From positions 55,640 through 119,639 of the forward strand of contig SFNQ01000002.1 of assembly GCA_004554165.1 (NCBI GenBank): DNA of 64,000 nt, read 5' to 3'. The notes below the pieces were generated by a model that was not told the origin of the DNA, searched no databases, and saw only the letters and a list, made by a program, of their open reading frames with translations. Source of the DNA: Clostridiales bacterium. Its GTDB lineage: Bacteria; Bacillota; Clostridia; Christensenellales; CAG-138. Shown here piece after piece: positions 26,970 through 35,083 of the stretch. The stretch's first letter is position 1, and every line of letters begins with the position of its first letter. The translations under genes were made by a program, and so were the position numbers.

Positions 26970-27923
26970 ATGAAACTGCAACTGGTGGATGAACTGAACA
27001 GGAAAATCCGGGATGCGTTTGACCAGCTTCGAAAGGATCATCCCGAGCGTTTTGAGCGCAGGCTGAACATCTCCTACAGCAACTGGACCTTTGGTCTGGA
27101 GGATCTGGAGGAGGCCGCGGCCCGCATGAAAAAGTACAACGTTCCTTATATTGAACTTGGCGGCGATTACGGCGGAAAGGATGTCGGCTATCAGGCGGAT
27201 ATTGAGAAAACCAGGGCCATTCTGGACAAATACGATCTGAAGGTATCGGGCGTCTGCGGCTTTTTCGGTGATTCCAATGCGCTTTCGACCAACAACAATT
27301 TTGCGCGTCAGACGGCCATGGAGTACATCATTGAGGAGGCGAAGTTCTGCAAGGCGGTGGGCGGCACCTACCTGCTCGTGGTCCCCGGCACGGTCGGCCG
27401 CGCGCAGCCCTACGACTCCTCCGACTATGCCCGCAGCGTAAAAACCCTTCGCTCCGTGGCCGATATCTTTACGGAGACGGGGGTGCTCTGCGCGGTGGAG
27501 CCGATCAACTCCGCGGAAGTACCGATTTGCTCCACGGTGGCGAGTGTGCAGGGCTATATCCGCGATGTGAACCACCCCGGCGTACAGCACATCAACGGCG
27601 ACGTGTTCCACATGCTCTGCGGCGAGAAGCATATTGGACAGGCCATTCTGGACTGCGGCGAGCAGCTGGTCAATCTGCATGTGGAGGACACCAACCGCAT
27701 GCCGCTGGGCAATGGCATGATGGATGTGGATACGATCATCCGCGCGCTGTACCTGCTCAACTACAACCGCGACGGGCACTTTGTTACGGGAGAACCGCTT
27801 GGCGCAGGCCGCGATTCCTATGCGATCATGTACGGCCGGCACCCCGAATCCGTCAAGGAGCAGATGCTGGCGGACACCGTTGGCACGCTGCGCGAGCGCG
27901 AGGAGGCCGTCATCAACGGTTGA
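26970..27923 (+). CDS. Sugar isomerase/epimerase-like TIM-barrel protein
   Basis: A 317-residue xylose-isomerase-like TIM barrel (AP endonuclease family 2 fold) related to ketose 3-epimerases and sugar-phosphate isomerases. Candidate metal ligands are in CAVEPINSAEV, HINGDVFHML, LVNLHVEDTNR and GHFVTGEPLG, giving the Glu-Asp-His-Glu pattern of this group. It is the last gene of the uptake operon, and a terminator follows, so it probably acts on the imported sugar. Its substrate is not identifiable. Confidence 0.82.
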   Translation: MKLQLVDELNRKIRDAFDQLRKDHPERFERRLNISYSNWTFGLEDLEEAAARMKKYNVPYIELGGDYGGKDVGYQADIEKTRAILDKYDLKVSGVCGFFGDSNALSTNNNFARQTAMEYIIEEAKFCKAVGGTYLLVVPGTVGRAQPYDSSDYARSVKTLRSVADIFTETGVLCAVEPINSAEVPICSTVASVQGYIRDVNHPGVQHINGDVFHMLCGEKHIGQAILDCGEQLVNLHVEDTNRMPLGNGMMDVDTIIRALYLLNYNRDGHFVTGEPLGAGRDSYAIMYGRHPESVKEQMLADTVGTLREREEAVING

Positions 27924-27988
27924 CGGCAGCGCCGGATACTGCGCAATCCCCTTTCCCTTCGAGCGAAGCCCAAAAGCCGAATGACATA

Positions 27989-28018
27989 CCCCCCTGGCAG
28001 CGCAGGGGGGTTTTCTTT
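27989..28018 (+). terminator. Rho-independent terminator of the sugar-uptake operon
   Basis: CCCCCCTG pairs perfectly with CAGGGGGG around a GCAGCG loop, followed by TTTTCTTT. It insulates the sugar operon from the OLE RNA promoter about 50 bp downstream. Confidence 0.9.
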
Positions 28019-28065
28019 GAATACCAACCGGAAGTCCAGGGCGAAAAATGAAACGCCGACGCAAC

Positions 28066-28094
28066 TTGTGCTTTTTCTCAAAGTATGCTATAGT
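28066..28094 (+). promoter_or_regulatory. Promoter of the OLE-class RNA
   Basis: TTGTGC (28066-28071) and TATAGT (28089-28094) are 17 bp apart, with an extended -10 TG (TGCTATAGT). The predicted start near 28101 and the oapA start at 28724 bracket just over 600 nt, the expected OLE length. Confidence 0.75.
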
Positions 28095-28100
28095 AAACAT

Positions 28101-28708
28101 GGTGGTGCAGTATTCTAGTCAGTGATGCCGCTTCTGAAAACGGGCCTAAAAATCCGTTAAGGGCACATCGATGAAGTTTCTGGTGTTTGCTTTCGACGCC
28201 CAGTCGGGGGTTGATGCTGGGAGTTAAGGGGGCCGGGCGATCCGCAATGGCATGCGGGCGTTGACCCGTCCCTCGTGGAGACCTAAACGGGTGGTCAACC
28301 CATTGACTACTCCTTAGGATAAAACCTGTAATGCGGGATTGACTGTGTACAGAGTAGCCTGCCGTGCGTGGTGTCGGTGGATTTCGGAACACGCTCCAAA
28401 CGTTTGGCCAAACGCGAGGCGCGATTGCCGGATGAAACCCATGCTGCAAAAGCGGCTAGGAACCGGCAAAGCTGTTGAGGAAAGCTCCTAGACTGTTACT
28501 GCTTCAAGCATTGGTTCTTGAGCGAGTTGGCATATTGAGGATTACGGTGTGGCCTAAGTGGCGATCCAGTTCCGGGTATGGCGACATACCGGCAGAGGTC
28601 ATAAAGGGAAACCGCTCCTTCGGCGACGGGGAGTGACCTCCGGGGAAATCCTACTGGACCTAAGCTGCAAAGTCTACTCAATATGCCACCACCAGTTTTG
28701 GGAAACGC
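28101..28708 (+). ncRNA. ole: OLE (ornate, large, extremophilic) RNA
   Basis: About 608 nt without a credible coding frame, lying between its own promoter and a gene for a four-helix membrane protein followed by dxs. The known OLE RNA is about 610 nt, lies upstream of oapA in the ispA-dxs region and forms a membrane ribonucleoprotein with OapA. Pairings readable here: an 11-bp long-range helix GGCATATTGAG (28529-28539) with its exact complement at 28677-28687; inside it GAGGTCA (28595-28601) with TGACCTC (28634-28640), TCCAGT with ACTGGA (28565/28653), and GTATG-GCGA-CATAC (28576-28589). In the 5' half GTTGACC (28260) pairs with GGTCAAC (28293). Class assignment rests on size, context and structure; a covariance-model search would settle it. 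Ends are estimates. Confidence 0.85.
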
Positions 28709-28723
28709 TATGGGAGGCATGGC

Positions 28724-29278
28724 TTGGACGACCGCCATATAAAAAAGAAAAAGCAGCACAAGAGAGATACCTGGCCGGTCACGGCATTTTTTTTGACGTT
28801 CGGGCTGGCGCTGCTGTTTTCCTTTTTTTCGGAAACGACGCTGCTGGGCGTATCAATGCCGGTGGCGGTGGCCGTATTGTTTTTCATCGTGCTTGTCGGC
28901 ATACTTGCGGATATCATCGGCGTGTCCGTCACCGTAGAGGACGTGACGGCATATACGGCCATGGCCTCCAAAAAAATCCGGGGAGCGCGGCGGTCCATTG
29001 CGCTTGTGCAGAACGCCGGCCGCGTTTCCAATATTTGCAACGACGTGGTCGGCGATATCTGCGGCATCGTTTCCGGCGCCATGGGCGCTGCCATCGTTGG
29101 CAGGCTGGTCGCTGGCGCGGGCGAAACGGAAACGCTGGTGTGCAACATCCTGATCTCCGCACTGATTGCCGCATTCACCGTGGGCGGAAAGGCGCTGGGA
29201 AAGCGCTTCGCGCTGGATCACAGCCACAGGATTGTCTTTACAACGGCAAAAATCCTTTCCGTTTTTGATAAGTTTTAA
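28724..29278 (+). CDS. oapA: OLE RNA-associated membrane protein OapA
   Basis: A 184-residue protein with a basic N terminus (MDDRHIKKKKQHK) and four predicted membrane helices (about residues 18-37, 41-65, 106-128 and 137-156). Between helices 2 and 3 is a basic cytosolic loop with MASKKIRGARRSIALVQNA and VSNICNDVVGDICGI, features I associate with the OLE-associated protein family. OapA binds OLE RNA and anchors it to the membrane; the complex has been linked to tolerance of ethanol, cold and Mg2+ stress in Bacillus halodurans. The start is a TTG seven bases after GGGAGG; both nearby ATGs are out of frame. It precedes dxs by 15 bp, as in other OLE loci. Confidence 0.86.
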   Translation: MDDRHIKKKKQHKRDTWPVTAFFLTFGLALLFSFFSETTLLGVSMPVAVAVLFFIVLVGILADIIGVSVTVEDVTAYTAMASKKIRGARRSIALVQNAGRVSNICNDVVGDICGIVSGAMGAAIVGRLVAGAGETETLVCNILISALIAAFTVGGKALGKRFALDHSHRIVFTTAKILSVFDKF

Positions 29279-29293
29279 GGGACGATATTTCGT

Positions 29294-31117
29294 ATGAACC
29301 GGTATCCGCTGCTGGACAGTTTACAATCCATTGAAGATTTCCGCCGTCTCCCGGACGCCTCGCTTGACGCGCTGGCGGCTGAGCTTCGCGCGTTCATGAT
29401 CGAAAACGTCTCAAAAACCGGCGGCCATCTGGCTTCAAGCCTTGGTGCGGTGGAAATCATTCTTGCCATGCATCGCGTGTTCAACAGCCCGAAGGATCGC
29501 TTTGTTTTCGATGTTGGCCATCAGGCCTATGTCCACAAAATCCTGACGGGCCGCCGCGAGCGTTTTTCAACCCTGCGCCAGAAGGATGGCATCAGCGGCT
29601 TCCCCAAACGGGAGGAGAGCGAGCACGACGCCTTCAATGTGGGGCATGCCTCGACCTCCATTTCAGCAGCGCTGGGACTGGCGCGGGCCATGCATCTTCG
29701 CGGCGAAGGCGGCGTTGCCGTAGCGCTCATCGGCGATGGCGCCATGACGGGTGGATTGGCGCTTGAGGGCATCAACGATGCCGGGCAGGCCAACATGCCG
29801 CTCATCGTAATCCTCAACGACAATAACATGTCCATCTCGCCCAACGTTGGCTCCATTCAGCGGCAGCTGACCAATATGCGCATGAGCCGTGGCTATCTGC
29901 GCTTTAAACGGGCGCTGGTGCGCCTGCTCGATACAGGGCGGTTTGGCAAGTGGCTTTCCAGCCATATGGAGACGTTTAAAAACCGCGTCAAGAGCTTTCT
30001 GCTGCCGAATCAACTGTTTGAAGAGATGGGCTTTAGCTATTTTGGCCCCATTGACGGGCACAATACGCAGGAGCTCATCCGCGTATTTTCACGGGCGAAG
30101 GCGCTTCACGGCGCAGTCATGATCCATGTCATCACCCAAAAGGGCAAGGGCTATGCCTTTGCAGAAAAGAATCCGGAGCGTTTTCATGGTGTATCGCGCT
30201 TTGACGTTGCAACGGGCGCCGCTGCGGCAGCAGCGAAAAAGAGCAATTCCGAGGCCTTTGGCGAGGCGCTCTTGGAACTGGCGGCGGAGAATTCCAGCGT
30301 CGTTGCCGTAACTGCTGCCATGCCGCTGGGCACCGGGCTTTGCCCCTTTGCAAAGCGCTTTCCCAAACGCTTTTTTGACGTTGGAATCGCGGAGGAGCAC
30401 GCGCTGACCATGGCTGCCGGCATGGCTGCGGGCGGCCTTCGCCCGGTCGTCGCGATCTATTCCTCTTTTCTGCAGCGCGCTTACGATGAGCTGCTGCATG
30501 ATATCTGTCTCCAGCGACTACCCGTTGTGATCGCAGTGGATCGGGCGGGCCTTGTGGGCGACGACGGGGAGACACATCAGGGCGTGTACGATGTGGCATA
30601 TCTTTCAACCCTGCCCGGCATGCGCATTTATTCGCCGGCCAGCCAGCAGGAGCTGCAGAGCATGGTCGGCATGGCGCTGCTCCGGCAGGAACCCGCAGCC
30701 ATCCGCTACAACCGGGGCAGTCTCATGCAGGCCCTGCTCAGCACGCCGATTGCGTTTGGCAAGTGGGAGATCATGCGCCCCATTACGCCGGTGACGATCG
30801 TTGCAACCGGCTGCATGGTGGAGGAGGCACTCCACGTTGCGAGAGAACTGGACGTCGGCCTTGTGAACGCCCGTTTTATCGCTCCCATGGACGAGGCCCT
30901 GCTGGAAACGCTCAAAACACAGTGCAGGCATGTCATTACCGTGGAGGACGCGGTCGTGTCCTTCGGAAAGAGCGTCGCGCTGCGCCTTTCGCCTCTGCCG
31001 GTCACTCAGATTGGCGTGCGGGACGAGCCGGTTCCTCAGGCGACGGTGGCCGAGCAGCGGGCGATCTGCGGCATGACCCGGGCGGATATTGCGGCGGCCG
31101 TAAAGGAGGCGCTATGA
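29294..31117 (+). CDS. dxs: 1-deoxy-D-xylulose-5-phosphate synthase
   Basis: The 607-residue thiamine diphosphate enzyme that joins pyruvate and glyceraldehyde 3-phosphate as the first step of the MEP isoprenoid pathway. The TPP/Mg motif GDGAMTGGLALEGIND lies near residue 147 with the asparagine end in LNDNNMSIS; the transketolase pyrimidine domain has DVGIAEEHALTMAAG, and DRAGLVGDDGETHQG is the substrate-binding loop. It is slightly shorter than the usual 620-640 residues. It follows oapA and overlaps tlyA by 4 bp. Confidence 0.97.
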   Translation: MNRYPLLDSLQSIEDFRRLPDASLDALAAELRAFMIENVSKTGGHLASSLGAVEIILAMHRVFNSPKDRFVFDVGHQAYVHKILTGRRERFSTLRQKDGISGFPKREESEHDAFNVGHASTSISAALGLARAMHLRGEGGVAVALIGDGAMTGGLALEGINDAGQANMPLIVILNDNNMSISPNVGSIQRQLTNMRMSRGYLRFKRALVRLLDTGRFGKWLSSHMETFKNRVKSFLLPNQLFEEMGFSYFGPIDGHNTQELIRVFSRAKALHGAVMIHVITQKGKGYAFAEKNPERFHGVSRFDVATGAAAAAAKKSNSEAFGEALLELAAENSSVVAVTAAMPLGTGLCPFAKRFPKRFFDVGIAEEHALTMAAGMAAGGLRPVVAIYSSFLQRAYDELLHDICLQRLPVVIAVDRAGLVGDDGETHQGVYDVAYLSTLPGMRIYSPASQQELQSMVGMALLRQEPAAIRYNRGSLMQALLSTPIAFGKWEIMRPITPVTIVATGCMVEEALHVARELDVGLVNARFIAPMDEALLETLKTQCRHVITVEDAVVSFGKSVALRLSPLPVTQIGVRDEPVPQATVAEQRAICGMTRADIAAAVKEAL

Positions 31118-31926
31118 GCGAGCGGCTGGATTTAACCCTGTTTTCCCGTGGGCTTGCAAAGAGCCGCGAGAAGGCGCGGGCGCTGATCATGGCGGGCGTG
31201 GTGTTTGTGGATGGCAGCCGCGCGGATAAGGCCGGCGCACAGGTCGCGGAAAGTGCCGTCATCGAGGTGCGGGAAAACCCGATTCCTTTTGTAAGCCGCG
31301 GCGGCCTTAAGCTGCAAAAGGCAGTGGAAACCTTTCAAATTCCGCTGTCGGGACTGGTTGCTGCGGACATTGGCGCATCTACCGGCGGCTTTACGGACTG
31401 CATGCTGCAGCACGGCGCAGCGCATGTCTATGCCATCGATGTGGGATATGGCCAACTCGACTGGGGCCTTCGCAACGATCACCGCGTTACCGTAATGGAG
31501 CGGACCAATGCGCGCTATATGGCGCCTGACTGGTTCCGGGAACCGCTGGCGTTCGCCTCCATCGATGTTTCCTTCATTTCTCTTAAGCTGATGCTTCGTC
31601 CGCTGCACGCCTGTCTGGTGGAAGGCGGACGCGTTGTGGCGCTTATCAAGCCGCAGTTTGAGGCCGGCCGGAGCGAGGTAGGAAAGAACGGCGTGGTTCG
31701 CGATGCGCGTGTACACGCGGAGGTTTGCCGGCGTATGCTGGCCTTTGCGCTGGAAAGCGGTTACCATGTTTGCGGATTATCCTTTTCGCCCATTACCGGG
31801 CCGAAGGGAAATATCGAGTTTCTGCTGTATCTGGAGCGGCACGACCTTTCAACCGGCTCCGTTTGCAGTGTTGCGGATACAGAAATCGAAGGAATTGTTC
31901 GGGATGCGCATAGTGCGTGCATATGA
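31114..31926 (+). CDS. tlyA: TlyA family rRNA (cytidine-2'-O)-methyltransferase
   Basis: A 270-residue protein with an N-terminal S4 RNA-binding domain (ERLDLTLFSRGLAKSREKAR) and an FtsJ-like SAM-dependent methyltransferase domain (FVSRGGLKLQKAVETF, then DIGASTGGFTDCMLQHGA and ALIKPQFEAGRSEVGKNGVV). TlyA methylates 16S and 23S rRNA in some bacteria; haemolysin annotations are historical. The ATG at 31114 overlaps the dxs stop; longer upstream openings run through dxs in another frame. This is the yqxC position of Bacillus. Confidence 0.94.
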   Translation: MSERLDLTLFSRGLAKSREKARALIMAGVVFVDGSRADKAGAQVAESAVIEVRENPIPFVSRGGLKLQKAVETFQIPLSGLVAADIGASTGGFTDCMLQHGAAHVYAIDVGYGQLDWGLRNDHRVTVMERTNARYMAPDWFREPLAFASIDVSFISLKLMLRPLHACLVEGGRVVALIKPQFEAGRSEVGKNGVVRDARVHAEVCRRMLAFALESGYHVCGLSFSPITGPKGNIEFLLYLERHDLSTGSVCSVADTEIEGIVRDAHSACI

Positions 31927-31949
31927 CAGCGCAGTATTCATATTTTTTC

Positions 31950-31978
31950 TTGAGTTTTTCGCGTGTGGACTGTATAAT
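31950..31978 (+). promoter_or_regulatory. Promoter for nadK-argR-recN
   Basis: TTGAGT (31950-31955) and a perfect TATAAT (31973-31978) with a 17-bp spacer lie between tlyA and nadK. The predicted start near 31985 leaves about 30 nt before the preferred nadK start and only 13 nt before an alternative one. Confidence 0.75.
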
Positions 31979-32015
31979 GCGAATAGAATATGAATAATTG
32001 GAGCGGTATGTTCAT

Positions 32016-32804
32016 TTGATCGGTATAGTCATCAATCCAACCAAGCCGGGCGCGCCGGCACTGCGGGATCAGCTGCTGGAAGCCATGGCCGCAAGGGGGA
32101 TGGAAACGGCGGAATTTTCCGGCGCGGCGGAGGTTGCGGATTATGGCGCGCCCCTGTCCTGCCTGATTGTCGTTGGGGGCGACGGTTCCATTCTTCGCTT
32201 TGTGGAGGTTGCTTCAAAAAAGGATATTCCGCTGCTGGGCATCAACGTTGGACGCATCGGCTTTCTGGCGGAGATTTCCGGGGCGCAGATCGAAATGGCG
32301 CTGTCCCGTCTGCAGAATGGGTCGTATACGCTGGAATCGCGGATGATGCTCGCCTGCTCTGTCAATGGCGGTGCGCCCTGGCACTGTCTCAACGATATTG
32401 TTGTGTTCAAGCGTTCCTTTTCGGGCGTCACGCAGATACGCGTTGCTGTGGACGGGCAGTCTCTTGGCTCCGTTTTTTGCGACGGCATGATTGCCGCCAC
32501 GCCAACCGGGTCTACGGCCTATTCGCTTTCGGCGGGCGGTCCGGTTCTGATGCCTTCGATGGATGCGATTGCGATTACGCCGGTCTGCTCCCATACGCTC
32601 CATGTGTTGCCGACTGTCGCAGGCGCAGATTCTGTGGTGGAATTCCGTCTCGAGGCCGAGGGCATGGTTTCCGTGGACGGCATGCGCGTGGGGAATGTGG
32701 CCGCCGGAGATACGGTGCGGGTAGCGCGCTCGGCGCGCAGAACGCGCTTTATCCGCTTTTCCGACGTGGATGTATTTCGCCTGATTTTAGCAAAGCTCAA
32801 CTGA
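32016..32804 (+). CDS. nadK: NAD kinase
   Basis: A 262-residue ATP-NAD kinase making NADP. The conserved GGDG motif is in VVGGDGSILRF near residue 50, followed by GINVGRIGFLAEI, the LNDIVVFK motif, and TPTGSTAYSLSAGGPV. I prefer the TTG at 32016 (giving MIGIVINPTKPGA), which has GGAG about 12 bases upstream and a plausible leader; a TTG at 31998 would add six residues but sits too close to the predicted transcript start. Confidence 0.94.
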   Translation: MIGIVINPTKPGAPALRDQLLEAMAARGMETAEFSGAAEVADYGAPLSCLIVVGGDGSILRFVEVASKKDIPLLGINVGRIGFLAEISGAQIEMALSRLQNGSYTLESRMMLACSVNGGAPWHCLNDIVVFKRSFSGVTQIRVAVDGQSLGSVFCDGMIAATPTGSTAYSLSAGGPVLMPSMDAIAITPVCSHTLHVLPTVAGADSVVEFRLEAEGMVSVDGMRVGNVAAGDTVRVARSARRTRFIRFSDVDVFRLILAKLN

Positions 32805-32814
32805 AGCTGTATCC

Positions 32815-32835
32815 TTTGTACAGATTTTATACAAA
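32815..32835 (+). promoter_or_regulatory. Inverted repeat upstream of argR
   Basis: TTTGTA and TACAAA are separated by 9 bp in the AT-rich gap 15 bp before the argR start codon. It could be an ArgR autoregulatory site, but it does not closely match the usual ARG box, so this is only a candidate operator. Confidence 0.35.
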
Positions 32836-32849
32836 AGTGAGGACAAGCC

Positions 32850-33299
32850 ATGAAAGCAAAACGCCACGCGATGATTACGCGCCTGATCGCGGCGCAGAAT
32901 ATTGAAACGCAGGAGGAGCTTGCGGGCATTCTGCGCGAACATGGCTTTTCCGTTACGCAGGCGACGGTATCCCGCGACATCAAGGAGCTGCGGCTCATCA
33001 AGGTGCTCACGCCGGAGGGACGCTACCGCTATGCAACCGTGGATAAGGCAGAAGCGGATTTGCAGGAGCGCTTTATCCAGATGTTCGCCAATTGCGCGCT
33101 TTCCGTTGTAACGGCGGGCAACCTGATCGTCATTAAGACCATTGCAGGCAGCGCTTCTGCCGCTGCGGAGGCGGTGGATACGCTCAAGTGGCCGGAGATT
33201 GTCGGCACGATTGCCGGGGATAACACGATTTTTCTTGCCATACACGATGCAAAGGCCGTGCCGGAACTGGTACGGAAATTTCAGAAAATGATGAGGTAG
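32850..33299 (+). CDS. argR: Arginine repressor ArgR
   Basis: A 149-residue regulator with an N-terminal winged helix (AGILREHGFSVTQATVSRDI, the SR being the DNA-recognition pair) and a C-terminal arginine-binding hexamerisation domain (VVTAGNLIVIKTIAGSASAA, EIVGTIAGDNTIFLAI with the GDDT-type ligand loop as GDNT). argR/ahrC upstream of recN is a conserved firmicute order. GTGAGG precedes the ATG. Confidence 0.96.
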   Translation: MKAKRHAMITRLIAAQNIETQEELAGILREHGFSVTQATVSRDIKELRLIKVLTPEGRYRYATVDKAEADLQERFIQMFANCALSVVTAGNLIVIKTIAGSASAAAEAVDTLKWPEIVGTIAGDNTIFLAIHDAKAVPELVRKFQKMMR

Positions 33300-33314
33300 G
33301 ACGGGAGAGTTTCC

Positions 33315-34997
33315 ATGCTGCGCCGAATTCAGATTCAAAATGTTGCATTGATTGACGAACAGGCCATCGAATTTGACGATGGTTTTTCCGTATTGACCGG
33401 TGAAACCGGCGCGGGAAAGTCCATCATTATCGAGTCCTTCAATTTTGTTCTGGGCGAGCGCGCAAGCAGGGAGCTCATCAAGTCCGGCGCACAGAAAGCC
33501 AGTGTGGAGGCCAGCTTTTTGCTGTCCGAATCTGAGCCTGCGGCCGATGTGCTGCGCCGTATGGAACTGTTCCCAGAGGACGGTGAACTTGTGCTTTACC
33601 GTGAGCTGAGCGCCGGAGGTAAAAACGTTTGCCGTGTGAACGGAACGCTGGTCAGCACCGCCATGCTCAAGGAGATCGGCGATGCGCTTGTGGATATCCA
33701 CGGCCAGCACGCGCACCAGTCGCTGCTGAACCCGAAAATGCATCTTGCTCTGCTCGATCAGTTCTCCGGCGCGGAAGCGCTTTCCGTTAAAAAAGAGCTT
33801 TCCGGCGCATACCGCGTGGTTTCCGAGGCGCGGCGCGCCCTTGATGGCTCGGTCATGAATGAGCGCGAGCGGGCGCAACGCTGCGATCTGCTTGCCTATC
33901 AGATCAAGGAGATAGCGGACGCCGCGCTGCGTGACGGCGAGGAGGAGGAGCTGATCGAAGAGCGCAAAAAGCTCCAGAATGCCCAGACCATTATGGAAGC
34001 GCTGGGCAACGGGTCGGAGGGGCTTTCCGGCGATATGGGCGTGCTCAGCACATTGACGCTTGTACTGCATCATCTGGATACCATCCAGGATTTTGGCGCA
34101 GACTACCGGGAGCTTTCCGAGAAGCTGCATGAAAGCTACTATACTCTGGAGGATATGGCCTATACGCTACGCGATCTTCGGGATAGCTTCAGCTATGATC
34201 CGCAGTCGCTCGACCAGATCGAGTGGCGGCTCGAGCTCATTTCGCAGCTCAAGCGCAAGTATGGCTCCAGCATAGCGGAGATACTGGAATATGCCGAGGG
34301 CATTGAGACGGAATACCAACAGCTTTTGACCATGGAGGAACGGCGAGAAGAGCTGCAGCAGGAGTATGACGCCGCGCTCTCCGCCTATGCGGCGCTTGCG
34401 GACCGGCTCTCGGCCCTGCGAAGGCTTGCCGCAGACCGGCTTGCCGGGGAGCTCATCCCACAGCTAGCGGATCTCGGCATGCCCGGCGCAGCCTTTCAGG
34501 TGCAGATCGGCCGACTGGAGGGGGAAGCGCCGTCGTCCGCCGGTTACGATACGGCGGAGTTCCTGCTTTCCGCCAACCGCGGCGAGCCGCTCAAACCGCT
34601 CTCGCGCGTTGCATCCGGCGGCGAAATTTCCCGCATTATGCTGGCCTTTAAAACCGTGCTCGCCTCCTCGGACGGAATCCCCACCATGGTGTTTGACGAG
34701 ATTGACAGCGGCATCAGCGGTCAGATCGGCATTGCCGTCGCAAAAAAAATGCGTCAGATCGCGCGCCGGCACCAGGTGCTGTGCGTTACCCATCTTGCGC
34801 AGATTGCGGCACATGCACATGTGCATTATCGGGTTGAAAAACAAATTCTGGGAGAGCGGACGGTTTCTTCCGCAATACGTCTGGATGAAACCATGCATTA
34901 TGAAGAAATCGCTCGAATTATGGGCAGCGAACCCGGAGATGAGATTGCGATCAGGCATGCAAGACAGCTTGTGGAAGCTGCAAAAGTCAATGAATAG
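33315..34997 (+). CDS. recN: DNA repair protein RecN
   Basis: A 560-residue SMC-like ATPase that acts at double-strand breaks. The Walker A motif TGETGAGKSIIIES is near residue 30, a coiled coil occupies the middle (about 155-370), and the C-terminal lobe has the signature VASGGEISRIMLAFK, Walker B VFDEIDSGISG and the D-loop/H-switch CVTHLAQIAAHA. It follows argR by 15 bp. No LexA box was seen directly upstream, so SOS control is not evident here. Confidence 0.97.
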   Translation: MLRRIQIQNVALIDEQAIEFDDGFSVLTGETGAGKSIIIESFNFVLGERASRELIKSGAQKASVEASFLLSESEPAADVLRRMELFPEDGELVLYRELSAGGKNVCRVNGTLVSTAMLKEIGDALVDIHGQHAHQSLLNPKMHLALLDQFSGAEALSVKKELSGAYRVVSEARRALDGSVMNERERAQRCDLLAYQIKEIADAALRDGEEEELIEERKKLQNAQTIMEALGNGSEGLSGDMGVLSTLTLVLHHLDTIQDFGADYRELSEKLHESYYTLEDMAYTLRDLRDSFSYDPQSLDQIEWRLELISQLKRKYGSSIAEILEYAEGIETEYQQLLTMEERREELQQEYDAALSAYAALADRLSALRRLAADRLAGELIPQLADLGMPGAAFQVQIGRLEGEAPSSAGYDTAEFLLSANRGEPLKPLSRVASGGEISRIMLAFKTVLASSDGIPTMVFDEIDSGISGQIGIAVAKKMRQIARRHQVLCVTHLAQIAAHAHVHYRVEKQILGERTVSSAIRLDETMHYEEIARIMGSEPGDEIAIRHARQLVEAAKVNE

Positions 34998-35024
34998 TCC
35001 GGCATAGATCGCCCCCTTTCCGCA

Positions 35025-35063
35025 CAATCTAACCTTGTTCGCGATAGTGAACAACTCAGATTG
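35025..35063 (+). repeat. Two-tier inverted repeat between recN and spoIVB
   Basis: CAATCT (35025-35030) and AGATTG (35058-35063) flank an inner repeat TTGTTC/GAACAA (35035-35040 and 35049-35054). There is no T tract on either strand. It could be a protein-binding site in the spoIVB promoter region or an RNA hairpin; no sigma factor promoter was recognised with confidence. Confidence 0.45.
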
Positions 35064-35083
35064 ACGAGAGGGCGGAACGGATT

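Noticed and set aside
28078..28449. Minus-strand open frame inside the OLE RNA region
   Set aside because: No ribosome-binding site or homologous motif; the region is explained by RNA structure.
28558..29268. Plus-strand frame running through the 3' end of the OLE RNA and oapA
   Set aside because: It is out of frame with OapA, whose sequence has clear membrane helices, and starts within the structured RNA.
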